From positions 124,001 to 188,000 of the forward strand of contig NZ_AUFW01000007.1 in assembly GCF_000426705.1 (NCBI RefSeq): a stretch of 64,000 nt of DNA. Reading direction: 5' to 3'. Below the pieces are notes generated by a model. It saw nothing but the letters and a program-made list of their open reading frames with translations, made no database searches and was not told the origin of the DNA. The translations under genes were made by a program, and so were the position numbers. This document shows, one piece after another, positions 1 through 8,593 of this stretch. Numbering within the stretch: the first letter of the stretch is position 1; every line of letters begins with the position of its first letter. The stretch comes from Spirochaeta cellobiosiphila DSM 17781. Lineage in GTDB: Bacteria > Spirochaetota > Spirochaetia > DSM-17781.

Positions 1-2
1 TT

Positions 3-254
3 TCACTTATAGAATTCATTAGTGGCATTTTCATATGGAAAAAGAAAGAATATGCTATCTATTTTTATAAGTTTGTACTAATTATCTCATTAATTATACA
101 GATATATTTAAACGTATTTTCATTAAGTGTATTTAATGAAATGTCATATATCGTTATAGAAACTTTCTTTAAAAATTTATTGAGAGATTTTATCTGGTTT
201 ATTATTCCATGGCAATTTATAAAACATTCAGCAGATATAAAAAAATATTTATGA
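3..254 (+). CDS. C-terminal part of a DUF2569-like membrane protein (5' end outside window)
   Basis: This frame is open from the window edge to a TGA at 252-254, giving 83 residues with no start inside, so the gene is cut by the window. The translation has hydrophobic stretches (FVLIISLIIQIYLNVF and FIWFIIPWQFI) and ends in a polar tail. An aromatic membrane segment followed by W/Y-x-x-K/H-S near the C terminus is reminiscent of DUF2569 proteins, but that assignment is only inference. The stop overlaps the next start in an ATGA quartet (251-254), so the two genes are probably translationally coupled and may be a two-gene cassette. Function unknown. Confidence 0.5.
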   Translation, partial: SLIEFISGIFIWKKKEYAIYFYKFVLIISLIIQIYLNVFSLSVFNEMSYIVIETFFKNLLRDFIWFIIPWQFIKHSADIKKYL

Positions 255-871
255 AAAATGATATAAATTACCCTAATGAAATAAACTATTTAATAATATC
301 TGTTAGTTTCTACATTTATTCTCTTTTCGTAAAATTATTACCTGAAATATTACTATTATTTAATGATCATATTGTAATTACACCTCTTCACTATGAGTAC
401 GGCTGTATTTTTTCTTATTTAATATTATCAATGTTTGTTCCATTAGTTATATTTAAGAATATCAATTTATATAAAAAAATAATTATCTTATTCTTATCAA
501 TATCTATGGCTGATATTTTAGGAATATTTTTTACAAGTTATAAATATGCTCGAATAAATAAATTGCTAATGTTTTTACTATCTCTGGACCGTTTAGAATT
601 TTATATGACAACACTAGTTTTTTCGATTTTTATTGTTCTAATATATAATATCAGAGAGATATCTAAAATTAAAATTCTTTTTGTTTCAATTATGACTGGG
701 CTATTAACTTCTGGAATTAAAATAATGTTTGCCTTCATACAAAATGAACATTATAAGTTTTCAAGTATAGAACATTTATTACTTGGGATTACAATAATCT
801 CCTATGTTTATTTTTTCATTGGCTATGGATATAGTCACATTTCAAAAACAAATTATGTTAATCAAAACTAA
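251..871 (+). CDS. Hypothetical polytopic membrane protein
   Basis: About 206 residues with several hydrophobic segments separated by short loops, suggesting five or six membrane spans. The frame is open upstream to an ATG at 209, but the ATG at 251 forms a 4-nt ATGA overlap with the stop of the preceding membrane protein. I prefer it because 209 has no ribosome binding site and would overlap the upstream gene by 46 nt. No family is recognised. It is extremely AT-rich, like the other genes of this cassette-like block. It could form a membrane pair with its upstream neighbour. Confidence 0.6.
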   Translation: MKNDINYPNEINYLIISVSFYIYSLFVKLLPEILLLFNDHIVITPLHYEYGCIFSYLILSMFVPLVIFKNINLYKKIIILFLSISMADILGIFFTSYKYARINKLLMFLLSLDRLEFYMTTLVFSIFIVLIYNIREISKIKILFVSIMTGLLTSGIKIMFAFIQNEHYKFSSIEHLLLGITIISYVYFFIGYGYSHISKTNYVNQN

Positions 872-913
872 AAATCTAACCGTAAACACTTAAAAATATA
901 CGGAGGATCCTAT

Positions 914-982
914 ATGTATGGTTCGATAAGCTGTGTATATGAAGCTTATTGTAAAAAATGTGGATTTTCAATTTCTAATTAA
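914..982 (+). CDS. Possible 22-residue cysteine-containing micro-ORF
   Basis: An ATG at 914 lies 7 nt after a GGAGG (902-906) and opens a 22-codon frame ending in TAA. The peptide contains CVYEAYCKKCGF, with a CxxC pair and a third cysteine resembling half a zinc ribbon. It may be the start of a truncated zinc-ribbon protein or a chance ORF behind a good ribosome binding site. The rest of 872-1162 shows no gene and no convincing attC hairpin. Confidence 0.25.
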   Translation: MYGSISCVYEAYCKKCGFSISN

Positions 983-1162
983 ATGGTAAAATAAATAAAC
1001 TTTCTTAAAAGATAATAGTGAATAGATTTTTAAAATATTCCTTAAAGACACTTTTCATAAATAATAAGAAACTAATATGAAAAAAGGTATTCCTGAAAAG
1101 AATTGTCTCTATGGTGTATTTTAATCGTCACCTTTTCTTCCTCTACTGCCTGCCAGCAAAAC

Positions 1163-1720
1163 CTAAGATCGTTTTTCAAGTGCTTCTTTAAGAAGCCCCT
1201 TTATTTTCTCATCCTTGATATCACAAACCAGATCCCATGGTGAATAATCATGGTTGTCATACTTTAAAGGGTTCGCTCCCTTCTCAAGAAGTAACTTAAC
1301 AGTTTCAAATCTTTTAGACCCCACAGCTTCCATGAGTGGAGAGCATCCGTCTGAATCGGAGACATCAACATCAAAACCTGCATCCATAAGCTTCAGTAGA
1401 ATATTGTTATGACCCTTTGTTGCCGCGGCATGCATTGGTGTTCTATTGCTGTCGCCCTTCTCCTTTTGAGCGCCAAGACTTATAAGATAATCTACCGTTT
1501 CTTCAAATCCGTTCTGGCTGGCATAAAAAAGTGATTTTCCAATTCCAATACCATATCCATCGGTGTCTTTGCCTTTAGAGACAAGGAATTTCAAAACTTC
1601 AAGATGACCGTCCTGAGCGGCCATAGCCATGGCACCATCAATTTCACGCCCCTCTTCATAAATCTTCTTTACTTCTTCAAGATCTCCTCTGGATGCTGCT
1701 TCTTCAAATTCGTACGACAT
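1163..1720 (-). CDS. Ankyrin-repeat protein
   Basis: 185 residues made of about five ankyrin repeats. Typical helix-turn-helix signatures are visible, such as DGHLEVLKFLVSKG, NRTPMHAAATKGHNNILL and GCSPLMEAVGSKRFETVKLL. No signal peptide or enzyme domain is present, so it is a cytoplasmic protein-binding scaffold with unknown partner. An AAGGA ribosome binding site lies 6 nt before the ATG. It is transcribed against most genes of the block, which happens in integron arrays. Partner and pathway cannot be read from the sequence. Confidence 0.85.
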   Translation of the reverse strand: MSYEFEEAASRGDLEEVKKIYEEGREIDGAMAMAAQDGHLEVLKFLVSKGKDTDGYGIGIGKSLFYASQNGFEETVDYLISLGAQKEKGDSNRTPMHAAATKGHNNILLKLMDAGFDVDVSDSDGCSPLMEAVGSKRFETVKLLLEKGANPLKYDNHDYSPWDLVCDIKDEKIKGLLKEALEKRS

Positions 1721-2494
1721 TTTTTATTCCTTCTTAGATTTTATAAGTTCTGTGAGTTTTGCTTTTTCCTTAGGGTAATTTAATGATAGGAAAAGTTATA
1801 TTTTCTGTCAAAAGGAATTTATGTCAAAAATGATTGTTTACGAAAAAAAGCTGTCTAAATGACGAGAACAGTATGAGAATATTCAGTTCTCAGAATAAAG
1901 CTCTTCCAGATGCAAATACGAGAGAGGAAAATATTATTTTCTATGCGATCAAACCCCACCCAAGGAGGGGCCCTATCAACCTTTAACATGGTGGACAGAA
2001 ATCTAAAGGGATAAATTACAATTTAGGGAATGAATGTTTTATATCAGGAGAACAGCCATGCCCTTAACGGAGATAACGATCATGGATAAAAAGAAATGAT
2101 CTGATTCCTGAACGGAAAAGACGTGTTCATGTATAAAGGCGGTATCCCAAATTTGAAATGTAAGAATGTAATGATATTTGGAGTGTCGAGTACAAAGGGC
2201 AATAAATATTGCTATTCCCTGTTTTATCATTAAAATAAACGGTCTCTCTAGACCTAATCTAGAGCAGTCTCAGCCTGTTTTTGAAGCTGTCTTTAAGAAG
2301 TCTAAACGTCCTTTTCCTAAGAATATAAAGTAAGGAACATCCGCATTGGTAAGGATGATAGTATCTTTGTTGGATCAGCATTCAATGAGCATGAGCTCAA
2401 AACTTATGATATAATGGATTATGATTACGTAAAAAGAGTGTAATCAATGTGGTTGAATTTTTGTCTGATTACTTATCCTCAAGGGGCGTAAATA
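1721..2494. other. 774-bp gene-poor spacer with one degraded coding fragment
   Basis: No convincing gene. On + a 40-codon open frame at 2321-2443 without a start codon (it reads SIFVGSAFNEHELKTYDIMD) ends 51 nt before the phosphoesterase gene and looks like the tail of a lost gene of unknown family. A minus-strand frame at 2039-2230 has no ribosome binding site or recognisable composition, and I treat it as chance. A GC-rich patch (CCACCCAAGGAGGGGCCC) sits near 1956-1974. No complete attC-like hairpin was seen. Confidence 0.4.
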
Positions 2495-3220
2495 ATGAGA
2501 ATAGCAATTTTAAATGATGTTCATGGTAATATTTATGCTCTCGAAAAAGTGATAGCAGATTTACAAACTCAATCTATAGATAATGTCGTTTTTTTAGGCG
2601 ACTCAAGCTTTTTGGGACTATATCCTCAGGAATGTTTTGATCAAATCCAGGCATTAAATCCAATTATTAATATAAAAGGAAATACAGATGCCAATGTAGA
2701 AGATTTAGATCAGTTTCATCCTACGAATGACTTTGAGCAAATTTTATTGGAAATGTGTGTTTATATGGATCGCAATATGAATTCCAAATCAAAGGATATT
2801 TTATTCAAGCTAAAAATTTCTGAAAAAGAAAAATTTGGTGATACTGATATCATTTTCTGCCATGGAAGTCCCTATTCATACAAAGATCAATTGACTGAAG
2901 AAAATATAGATAAATTTAAAGAACAAATTTCTGAAGAGAATGTAAAGTCCATTATTTGCGCACACACCCACCAGCCAGCTGAATTTTATATTAATCAAAC
3001 AATAATCAGAAATTTTGGAGCGATCGGGTATTCATTTAATGGAGACATCAGGGCTCACTATGGAATAGTGGAAATCGTCAATGAGAGAAAGATGAGTTTT
3101 ATCACACGAGAAGTTGAGTATAGTATTGAAAAATATAAGTCCGAAATCAAAGAGCAAAATCCTCCGTTTAAGGAGATGCTTTTATATTCACTTGAAAATG
3201 GAAGACCAAAGCCATATTAA
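2495..3220 (+). CDS. Calcineurin-like metallophosphoesterase (YfcE/MJ0936 type)
   Basis: 241 residues with the ordered metal-binding motifs of the family: DVH near the N terminus (D8, H10), GDSS (D35), GNTD in the place of GNHD, a lone histidine in FCHGSP, and the C-terminal AHTHQP pair. These support a two-metal phosphodiesterase or phosphatase; the substrate cannot be predicted. GDSSFLG where GDxVGYG is more usual is a small variation. The start has an AGGGG ribosome binding site at a suitable distance. An attC-like hairpin follows at 3389, so it is probably a mobile cassette gene. Confidence 0.85.
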   Translation: MRIAILNDVHGNIYALEKVIADLQTQSIDNVVFLGDSSFLGLYPQECFDQIQALNPIINIKGNTDANVEDLDQFHPTNDFEQILLEMCVYMDRNMNSKSKDILFKLKISEKEKFGDTDIIFCHGSPYSYKDQLTEENIDKFKEQISEENVKSIICAHTHQPAEFYINQTIIRNFGAIGYSFNGDIRAHYGIVEIVNERKMSFITREVEYSIEKYKSEIKEQNPPFKEMLLYSLENGRPKPY

Positions 3221-3388
3221 TTAGAATATCATTATTCAGGTGAAAATGAATTAATATTCGATATTTTGGATACAGAAGAAGAATCAGAAAATTAAGGCAA
3301 ATGATATTTTTACATTATTGGTATTATTGGTAAATTGGGATAATCAATATATTCGCCCAGTATTAATTATTGGTTTCTAACAATGACT

Positions 3389-3497
3389 GCATAACAAGGC
3401 CATGAACAGAGACCGAGTCTTTTGTCAGGGTACTTACACTCACTTCGTTCGATTGCAATTAGCTTTAGGAACGACTCGGCTCATTATGACGATGCTA
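3389..3497 (+). repeat. attC-like integron recombination site
   Basis: An imperfect inverted repeat. The left arm begins GCATAACAAGGCC and continues to GACCGAGTC; the right arm begins GACTCGGC and runs to GATGC. The perfectly paired core is CCGAGTC/GACTCGG. The outer box ATAAC fits the R'' side of attC sites, while the right outer box (TTATGACGATGC) is degenerate. It lies directly after the phosphoesterase gene, as expected for a cassette end. The 300-bp spacer 3221-3520 holds nothing else recognisable. Confidence 0.55.
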
Positions 3498-3520
3498 TCT
3501 AGCAAGGTTTCTCTGACATA

Positions 3521-3943
3521 TTATGTTTTATTACAGTGATATACAGGGTAAAACAGAAATGCAGAAATAATTATTCCATATACGGTTGTAAATCCCGCAA
3601 TACAAAATGTTTGAGTCAGATTAAAGCCACTTTCTCCAAAGATGCCGCAATAAATTCCTTGAAACGTTGAACATAAACCAATAATAGGGGTAATTAAGGA
3701 TAGACTGAGATAATATCGAGCTACATTTATATTTTTTGAATTATCATTTTTCTTTTTAAAAGAAAAAATATCTTTAATCCCAAGTATGAATGATTGGTAA
3801 TCTTTTAAGCCAAGTGTGAATATCGCTAACCCTATAAAAATTATAATAATGCTATCAACATTAATAAAATAACCGACATCACCACAGAAATATGCAGACA
3901 ATAAATAAAGAGAAGATATTAAAACGAAAGAAATAAATATCAA
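3521..3943 (-). CDS. Small MotA/TolQ/ExbB-like membrane protein
   Basis: 140 residues with four hydrophobic segments and a short basic cytoplasmic loop (FSFKKKNDNSK). The order resembles MotA-family proton-channel subunits: an N-terminal helix pair with GYFINVDSIIIIFIGL, then TPIIGLCSTFQGIYCGI, then TTVYGIIISAFLFYPV, which parallels the conserved last two helices of MotA and TolQ. It is much shorter than MotA (~250) and lacks the large cytoplasmic domain. No partner of the MotB/ExbD type is adjacent. Weak homology by eye; inference only. An attC-like site lies beyond its 3' end. Confidence 0.45.
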   Translation of the reverse strand: MIFISFVLISSLYLLSAYFCGDVGYFINVDSIIIIFIGLAIFTLGLKDYQSFILGIKDIFSFKKKNDNSKNINVARYYLSLSLITPIIGLCSTFQGIYCGIFGESGFNLTQTFCIAGFTTVYGIIISAFLFYPVYHCNKT

Positions 3944-4491
3944 AATGAGCGATCCTCCTATCCATTTGATATTTTATTATACGCTTCAAAATAAAAATAG
4001 TTTAAAAAAATAAATGCTTATCTGTATTTCAACAGTGGCCGTTCGTCGTCGTGGACCAAAGTCGATCCTGACTTTTAATATAAATTTGGTTTTGAAATGG
4101 ATAAAGAATACTACTATGATAAGGATATCACGTTTACGAACGAATCATGGGCAGGAAGAATGTGAGTACTTAGAGGAATTAGTGTAAGAAAACCAGTATA
4201 TTCAGACCCAGTACAGCCCGAACAGTATGGTCGACATGAAAGGAGAACACCTACTTCAGTTCACTCTATATCAGAAAGAGAATATTCCTGAATAAATTCC
4301 CGACTGGGAATACCCTTCTCCCTTAATTGTGCGCTATGTAACTCATACTGGTGGTTTAAGAATTGGCTTTTTATTACGAGTACATTAATGGGAAAAAACA
4401 TTGGACTCTAGGAAATGAGAAACGAAATTTATAGAAAATAATATGCGAAAATTATCGAAGAATATCATAGATTTAATTAGAAGGAATTAAT
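3944..4491. pseudogene. Spacer with degraded SAM-methyltransferase tail
   Basis: Around 4082-4198 a + frame reads KFGFEMDKEYYYDKDITFTN, then ESWAGRM, a TGA at 4163-4165, and VLRGIS in the same frame. A stretch of the form ITFT.ESW.GR-(x)-RG is characteristic of the C terminus of class I SAM-dependent methyltransferases, so this is most likely the decayed end of such a gene with an in-frame stop. No start or AdoMet-binding motif remains upstream. The rest of the spacer has no gene that I can support. Confidence 0.4.
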
Positions 4492-4782
4492 ATGAAAGAA
4501 AAAGATCAACTTTATGTTCGAATTGATAATAAATCAGTTGCCGAGAAGCCCTCGATTGATATTTTTAATAAACATTTAGAATACCTCAAGGAAATATCTT
4601 TAAAGAGTGAGTTTTATGGTGGTGGATTTTTTAATAATCCCGGTGGGATGATTATTTTTAAAGCAAGTAGCATAGACAGAGCAAAAGAAATTTGTGATAA
4701 CGATCCTATAATTAAATCTGGATTTTACAAATATACCTTACATCATTGGGAAATTGTCATTTGTAATAATGTATCAGGATAG
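4492..4782 (+). CDS. YciI-like (YCII-related) protein
   Basis: 96 residues matching the YCII-domain pattern: HLEYLKEI near residue 28, a glycine-rich GGGFFNNPGGMIIFKA strand-turn, SIDRAKEICDNDPIIKSGF, and a final YTLHHWEI strand. Family members are small ferredoxin-fold proteins, some acting as dehalogenase-like or aldehyde-handling enzymes; no substrate can be assigned here. AAGGAATTAAT precedes the ATG. The methyltransferase cassette gene follows, with no clear attC in between. Confidence 0.75.
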   Translation: MKEKDQLYVRIDNKSVAEKPSIDIFNKHLEYLKEISLKSEFYGGGFFNNPGGMIIFKASSIDRAKEICDNDPIIKSGFYKYTLHHWEIVICNNVSG

Positions 4783-4929
4783 ATTTATGAGATATTATAA
4801 TCAGGAAGATTGTCGTCATTTTGAATGATTAATTTTCAAGAAAGAAATTGTTGTTTTGAACAGAAGAGTTATAGTGTAAATCACTGTAGAGCCCTACGGT
4901 CACAAATACTGCTTCCCAGGAGGGAATTA

Positions 4930-5631
4930 TTGGGTAATAAAAAATACCGATTGGAAAGTATTGCAAAATCATATGATAAAGCCATTGAGTATGGGCGAAA
5001 AGGGATTAATTTATATGAAAATCTTCCAGATTACATAACAAATAACCCCGATTATCCAAAATTTGCCCAATTAATGAATAATGGAACTCTTTCTGATAGT
5101 AAGCGTATAGAAATTAAAAATTTTTTATCTCCAGAAGAGAATATGAATTTTATAGATTTAGGATGTTGTTTGAATCTTATGTTCAATAATTATGATGAAT
5201 GGGCATCTAATTATTATGGAGTTGATATTAGCAGTAATACTATTCAACTTCTCAATGAATATATTATGAAAAAGCAATTATCAATAGGGTCATTGTTCTG
5301 TGGCAGCATACATGAGACTCCCTATGAAGATAGTTTTTTTGAAATTGCAACTTGTATTGGTATTCTTGAGTATTTTGAGAAAGACTTTGTTCAGAAAGCA
5401 ATTATTGAAGCACATCGTATATTGAAACCTGAAGGAAAATTTGTTTTGGATATACCCAATTTAGACAGTTCAATCTTTGGAATTACAAAACAAATAGAGG
5501 AATATTTAGGACGCCCTGATAGATTTGATATCTCAGAGAATGATTTTAAAAAAATGATAGAGAATTATTTTGAAATAACGAAAACAGAGGAAGTAGCAGG
5601 AATGGTTCAATTCTTTTTAATTCATAAGTAA
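4930..5631 (+). CDS. Class I SAM-dependent methyltransferase
   Basis: I place the start at the TTG at 4930, which follows a perfect AGGAGG by 5 nt and gives an N terminus MGNKKYRLESIAKSYDKAIE; the frame extends to an ATG at 4825 with no ribosome binding site. The ~233-residue product has motif I FIDLGCC, YYGVDIS after strand 2, CGSIHETPYEDSFFEIATCI (acidic post-I region to motif II) and HRILKPEGKFVLDIPN (motif III). The glycines of motif I are partly replaced (DLGCCLN rather than DxGxGxG), so activity is uncertain. Substrate unknown. An attC-like site follows at 5733. Confidence 0.75.
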   Translation: MGNKKYRLESIAKSYDKAIEYGRKGINLYENLPDYITNNPDYPKFAQLMNNGTLSDSKRIEIKNFLSPEENMNFIDLGCCLNLMFNNYDEWASNYYGVDISSNTIQLLNEYIMKKQLSIGSLFCGSIHETPYEDSFFEIATCIGILEYFEKDFVQKAIIEAHRILKPEGKFVLDIPNLDSSIFGITKQIEEYLGRPDRFDISENDFKKMIENYFEITKTEEVAGMVQFFLIHK

Positions 5632-5732
5632 TGAATATGTGACAATAGAACTCAGATAGTCGAGACATTATTGAAAAAGATAAGGATCTAATTCATTTAA
5701 GCTACTATACTTAATTGGAGCAAATAAAAGCG

Positions 5733-5791
5733 GTATAACAAGGGTTTGGACCTGATTGGGCTATGGCGAACAGGTGAAATCGACGTTATAT
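5733..5791 (+). repeat. attC-like integron recombination site
   Basis: Left box GTATAAC (5733-5739) and right box GTTATAT (5785-5791) are near-perfect complements. The inner arms pair as GGTTTGGACCTGATT against the complement of GAACAGGTGAAATC. Outer boxes, a bulged inner stem and a variable loop are the attC architecture. The total of ~59 nt matches short attC sites. It lies ~100 nt after the methyltransferase gene. Confidence 0.65.
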
Positions 5792-5917
5792 GCACTTAAA
5801 AAAGCTTGTGATATTAACTGCTCAGATATGAATATAAATCATTGGATAATGTAGATAGGAAGAGGACAATTATGAAGCGCTTAAGCAGATATTTTGGCGT
5901 ATCAATCAGGAATCCAA

Positions 5918-6418
5918 ATGCCAATTAGTGCTCTTGTTTTTATTACATTCACAATTCTTTTCATACTCTTATGGTTTTGGATGGCAATAGCAATGCTATG
6001 GTATTTTAAAGAGATTCAATCCATTCGAAATAAAGCAACTGAGGTATCGAATAGTAGAAACACCATTACTTCTTTTGAGTTATCTGAATATGATTTGATT
6101 TATCCTATGTGTAGAATTTATTTAGGAAAACGAATTCCATATTATGCTAAAATTTATGGTAATGATAAAGAAATAGTAATCTATTCTAATTTCGAGAATA
6201 TAATTTTATCGATTTCGACATCAAAAATTGAAAATGCCTATATTAAAAGAAATCCAATTGCTCCCTTACTATCTCTAATAATATTAGAACACATTTCAGA
6301 TTCCATTACATCACCAGTTATCCTGGAGCCTTATGCAGGAGCTTTTAATAGGAAGAAAATTTATTATTTGGTTAACTGGTTAAATGGTAGATACAGAGAA
6401 GCATCAGATCTAGAATAA
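5918..6418 (+). CDS. Hypothetical membrane-anchored protein
   Basis: Frame open from a TTG at 5894; I prefer the ATG at 5918 because AGGAA (5908-5912) stands 5 nt before it. The product has ~166 residues: a strong N-terminal membrane helix (ALVFITFTILFILLWFWMAIAML), then a soluble, mostly beta-like domain and a C-terminal segment ending LNGRYREA. No family recognised. A short 19-codon ORF with its own good ribosome binding site (ATG 5872) overlaps the start region and may be a leader or chance. An attC-like site follows at 6443. Confidence 0.6.
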   Translation: MPISALVFITFTILFILLWFWMAIAMLWYFKEIQSIRNKATEVSNSRNTITSFELSEYDLIYPMCRIYLGKRIPYYAKIYGNDKEIVIYSNFENIILSISTSKIENAYIKRNPIAPLLSLIILEHISDSITSPVILEPYAGAFNRKKIYYLVNWLNGRYREASDLE

Positions 6419-6442
6419 TCAATAAATCAGAGGTTATGAAAG

Positions 6443-6507
6443 GGCATATAAAAAGGACTTGGAGACCGATTTGCCTATTGTCACGGCTCAAGTCGTTGTT
6501 ATATACC
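6443..6507 (+). repeat. attC-like integron recombination site
   Basis: The left arm GGCATATAAAAAGGACTTG is complementary to CAAGTCGTTGTTATATACC on the right with a few mismatches. The inner arms GGAGACCGAT and GTCACGGCTC pair imperfectly. The right box GTTATAT matches that of the site at 5785; the left box has decayed from ATAAC to ATAAA. It sits immediately before the Nudix gene. The inner GACCG.(T/C)TTGCCTATTGTCA recurs at 10,373. Confidence 0.6.
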
Positions 6508-6524
6508 ATGTATAAGAGGAAATT

Positions 6525-6995
6525 ATGAAACTACATCCCGTTAGAACTTCTGCTAAAGCTATAATATTACACCAAAATAAAGTATTAACGATAAAAAAGA
6601 AGCATGGAAATGATACCTTTTATGTATTACCGGGGGGAGGTCAAAATTTAAATGAGAACCTTCATGAAACACTAGAAAGAGAATGTCTTGAAGAAGTAGG
6701 AGCAGAGATCCGAATAAAAAACTTAGTACTAGTACGAGATTACATTTCCAATAACCATGAGTTTGCCAAAGAGCATCCTAATGTACACCAATTAGAGTTA
6801 ATGTTTGAATGTGAAATATTGAATCTGGAAAATTTACATGTACAAACAGAACTAGATGAATATCAAATTGGAATTGAATGGATCTCAGTTTGTGACTTAG
6901 AAAACTATAAATTATATCCCTTAGAAATAAGGTCTAAAATCAAAGAAATAAATAATGATAATTACTCCCCAGTTTATCTTGGAGATATCAACTAA
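6525..6995 (+). CDS. Nudix hydrolase
   Basis: 156 residues with a complete Nudix box: a GGG start, E at the x5 position, then RECLEEVGAEI (GX5EX7REUXEEXGU). N-terminal strands KAIILHQNKVLTIKKKHG and the downstream LMFECEIL strand fit the fold. It hydrolyses a nucleoside diphosphate linked to another moiety; the substrate cannot be told. Ribosome binding site AGAGGA 6 nt before the ATG. It follows an attC-like site and is probably a cassette gene. The 160-bp spacer after it contains no visible attC. Confidence 0.88.
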   Translation: MKLHPVRTSAKAIILHQNKVLTIKKKHGNDTFYVLPGGGQNLNENLHETLERECLEEVGAEIRIKNLVLVRDYISNNHEFAKEHPNVHQLELMFECEILNLENLHVQTELDEYQIGIEWISVCDLENYKLYPLEIRSKIKEINNDNYSPVYLGDIN

Positions 6996-7155
6996 AATAA
7001 TTGAAGACAAAACTTGAACTATGATGATATAAGATAGATTATTACAGAAGAAGAAAGAATTTCGGACAGTATTGAGAGATAAATTGAGAGAAAGAAATAT
7101 TTATGTATTTGTCCAAGGTTCATATAATTATCTATAATTGACAATCCCCTTCGCT

Positions 7156-7641
7156 TTATTTAACTAAACCGTTGTATTTCCATTTAATAAGCTTTGTAGA
7201 CAAATACAATGATAAATACATCGACAAACCAATGCCAAAATATATAGATATTACCCAAAAAACAGTCCAATCATAATATCTGCAATGAATTATCGCTCCT
7301 AGTCCTTTAGCCACAAAATAATTACCAGCTTCAAATAACCATGAAGGTGGATTTGTTAAATCCAATGGTAATGATTTAAATGTTGGTAGATACCAATCTT
7401 TTTTCAATGAGGAAAACAGTGATCCCTGCTTCAGCCCATTTGAAATTGTGGCACCCAACTTTAAGCTAAATGTAAAGAAAAGAACTGTAACAGGTATTAT
7501 AAGACAAAAGGCTACCCAATCAATATTGGAAACTCTTGATATTGTTTCTCCATTGAATCGTGATAGAAAAATCATAATGCCATAAAATAATATCCTGATA
7601 ATTATCCATTTGTTATCTTTAAAAAAATTAAACTTACTCAT
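7156..7641 (-). CDS. Hypothetical membrane protein
   Basis: 161 residues with three or four predicted membrane helices: WIIIRILFYGIMIFLSRF, WVAFCLIIPVTVLFFTFSL and VFWVISIYFGIGLSMYLSLY. A polar loop in the middle is rich in proline and lysine. AGAGG lies 7 nt before the ATG. It runs on the minus strand together with the small membrane protein upstream (7739-7963), ~97 nt away. No family recognised. Confidence 0.6.
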   Translation of the reverse strand: MSKFNFFKDNKWIIIRILFYGIMIFLSRFNGETISRVSNIDWVAFCLIIPVTVLFFTFSLKLGATISNGLKQGSLFSSLKKDWYLPTFKSLPLDLTNPPSWLFEAGNYFVAKGLGAIIHCRYYDWTVFWVISIYFGIGLSMYLSLYLSTKLIKWKYNGLVK

Positions 7642-7738
7642 AATAACCTCTTAGATTTATTTGCGAATCCTACTTATTCAATCGTTTTGTTAATATCCTG
7701 TGTTTACTTATTTCTATCAAATTGTTTATAGATATTTT

Positions 7739-7963
7739 CTAAAATACAATCATTATTATAGACAAAGTAATAAAACAAATAATAGTAGCACTTAAAAACC
7801 AGCCTATCATTGTATATACTTTTTCAAGTTTATTCTTCCATTTCGAGTTCCTTTTATCCCGATATTCTTTTGAAAAAATGTATCTAAAGAGATTTATAAA
7901 ACCTAATAGAAATTCTAATACAAGCTCAAATAAATCAATTAATAAATCGATTAAAAAATCCAT
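7739..7963 (-). CDS. Hypothetical small membrane protein
   Basis: 74 residues: an N-terminal amphipathic segment MDFLIDLLIDLFELVLEFLL, a basic stretch (KEYRDKRNSKWKNKLEK) and a C-terminal membrane helix (GWFLSATIICFITLSIIMIVF). The ribosome binding site GGGAG precedes the ATG by 6 nt. It could be a small two-helix membrane peptide with the acidic N-terminal helix at the surface. No family recognised. Confidence 0.55.
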   Translation of the reverse strand: MDFLIDLLIDLFELVLEFLLGFINLFRYIFSKEYRDKRNSKWKNKLEKVYTMIGWFLSATIICFITLSIIMIVF

Positions 7964-8593
7964 AGTGTTCTCCCTATAGAGGATTACTAATTCGCCAGAT
8001 TATACTTACATACATTTAAGTTTGTCAAAGACAACCAATATACCTCTTTTCTCCAATGAGAAACAACACAAAATATTCCCTGCAATAGAATCTCAACTGT
8101 CCATATGCAATAAGCTTGAATAGAATAGTCAGAAGCTCTGCGGCAAAGCATACTGAAACAGTCTTCAAAGGGGAACTATTAAAAAAGCGTAAATTGCCCA
8201 GTGTAAATAAGAAGCCACTCCTTAACCAGTCAATGTATTATTGGAAAGAATCAAGAAGGATAAAATCAAAGAACTATCATTTGATCTAACAATCTAAAAA
8301 ATCCGGATAATTCGCAAACACCAAATGGGTAAAAAAGTCTTTTCAGTGGCATAGGATTTGTATTGAAGGCTGAATATAGCCATTATAGCTTGTTCAATCT
8401 GCCATTCTTCATATTGATCTATTCTATCTTTCATATGGTCCTCTGAACAATTATTTATATTGTTCATAACTATTGATTTTTTAACTTTAATTGAAGATTT
8501 GGGTATACAATGAAAATTATTTTGTAGTTTTTAGGATTTTATTTGATCACAGGAAAAGTTGAGATGTAATATGTTCTACAGAAAAGGAATCCA
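7964..8593. other. 630-bp spacer with one possible small minus-strand ORF
   Basis: Apart from the small ORF at 8294-8434, I see no gene. A 60-odd-codon + frame at ~8097-8289 (reads GELLKKRKLPSVNKKPLLNQ) has no start codon or ribosome binding site and may be a decayed coding fragment. No convincing attC hairpin is present, although a cassette boundary would be expected here. Confidence 0.35.
8294..8434 (-). CDS. Possible 46-residue hypothetical protein
   Basis: An ATG (complement of 8432-8434) follows AGAGGA by 5 nt and opens 46 codons to TAG: MKDRIDQYEEWQIEQAIMAI, then FSLQYKSYATEKTFLPIWCL and RIIRIF. The first half is acidic and helical, the second hydrophobic and basic. The coding evidence is only the good ribosome binding site and plausible composition. 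Confidence 0.3.
   Translation of the reverse strand: MKDRIDQYEEWQIEQAIMAIFSLQYKSYATEKTFLPIWCLRIIRIF

Noticed and set aside
2039-2230. 63-codon minus-strand ORF in the 1721-2494 spacer
   Set aside because: No ribosome binding site and composition not protein-like; + strand around it also shows only broken frames.
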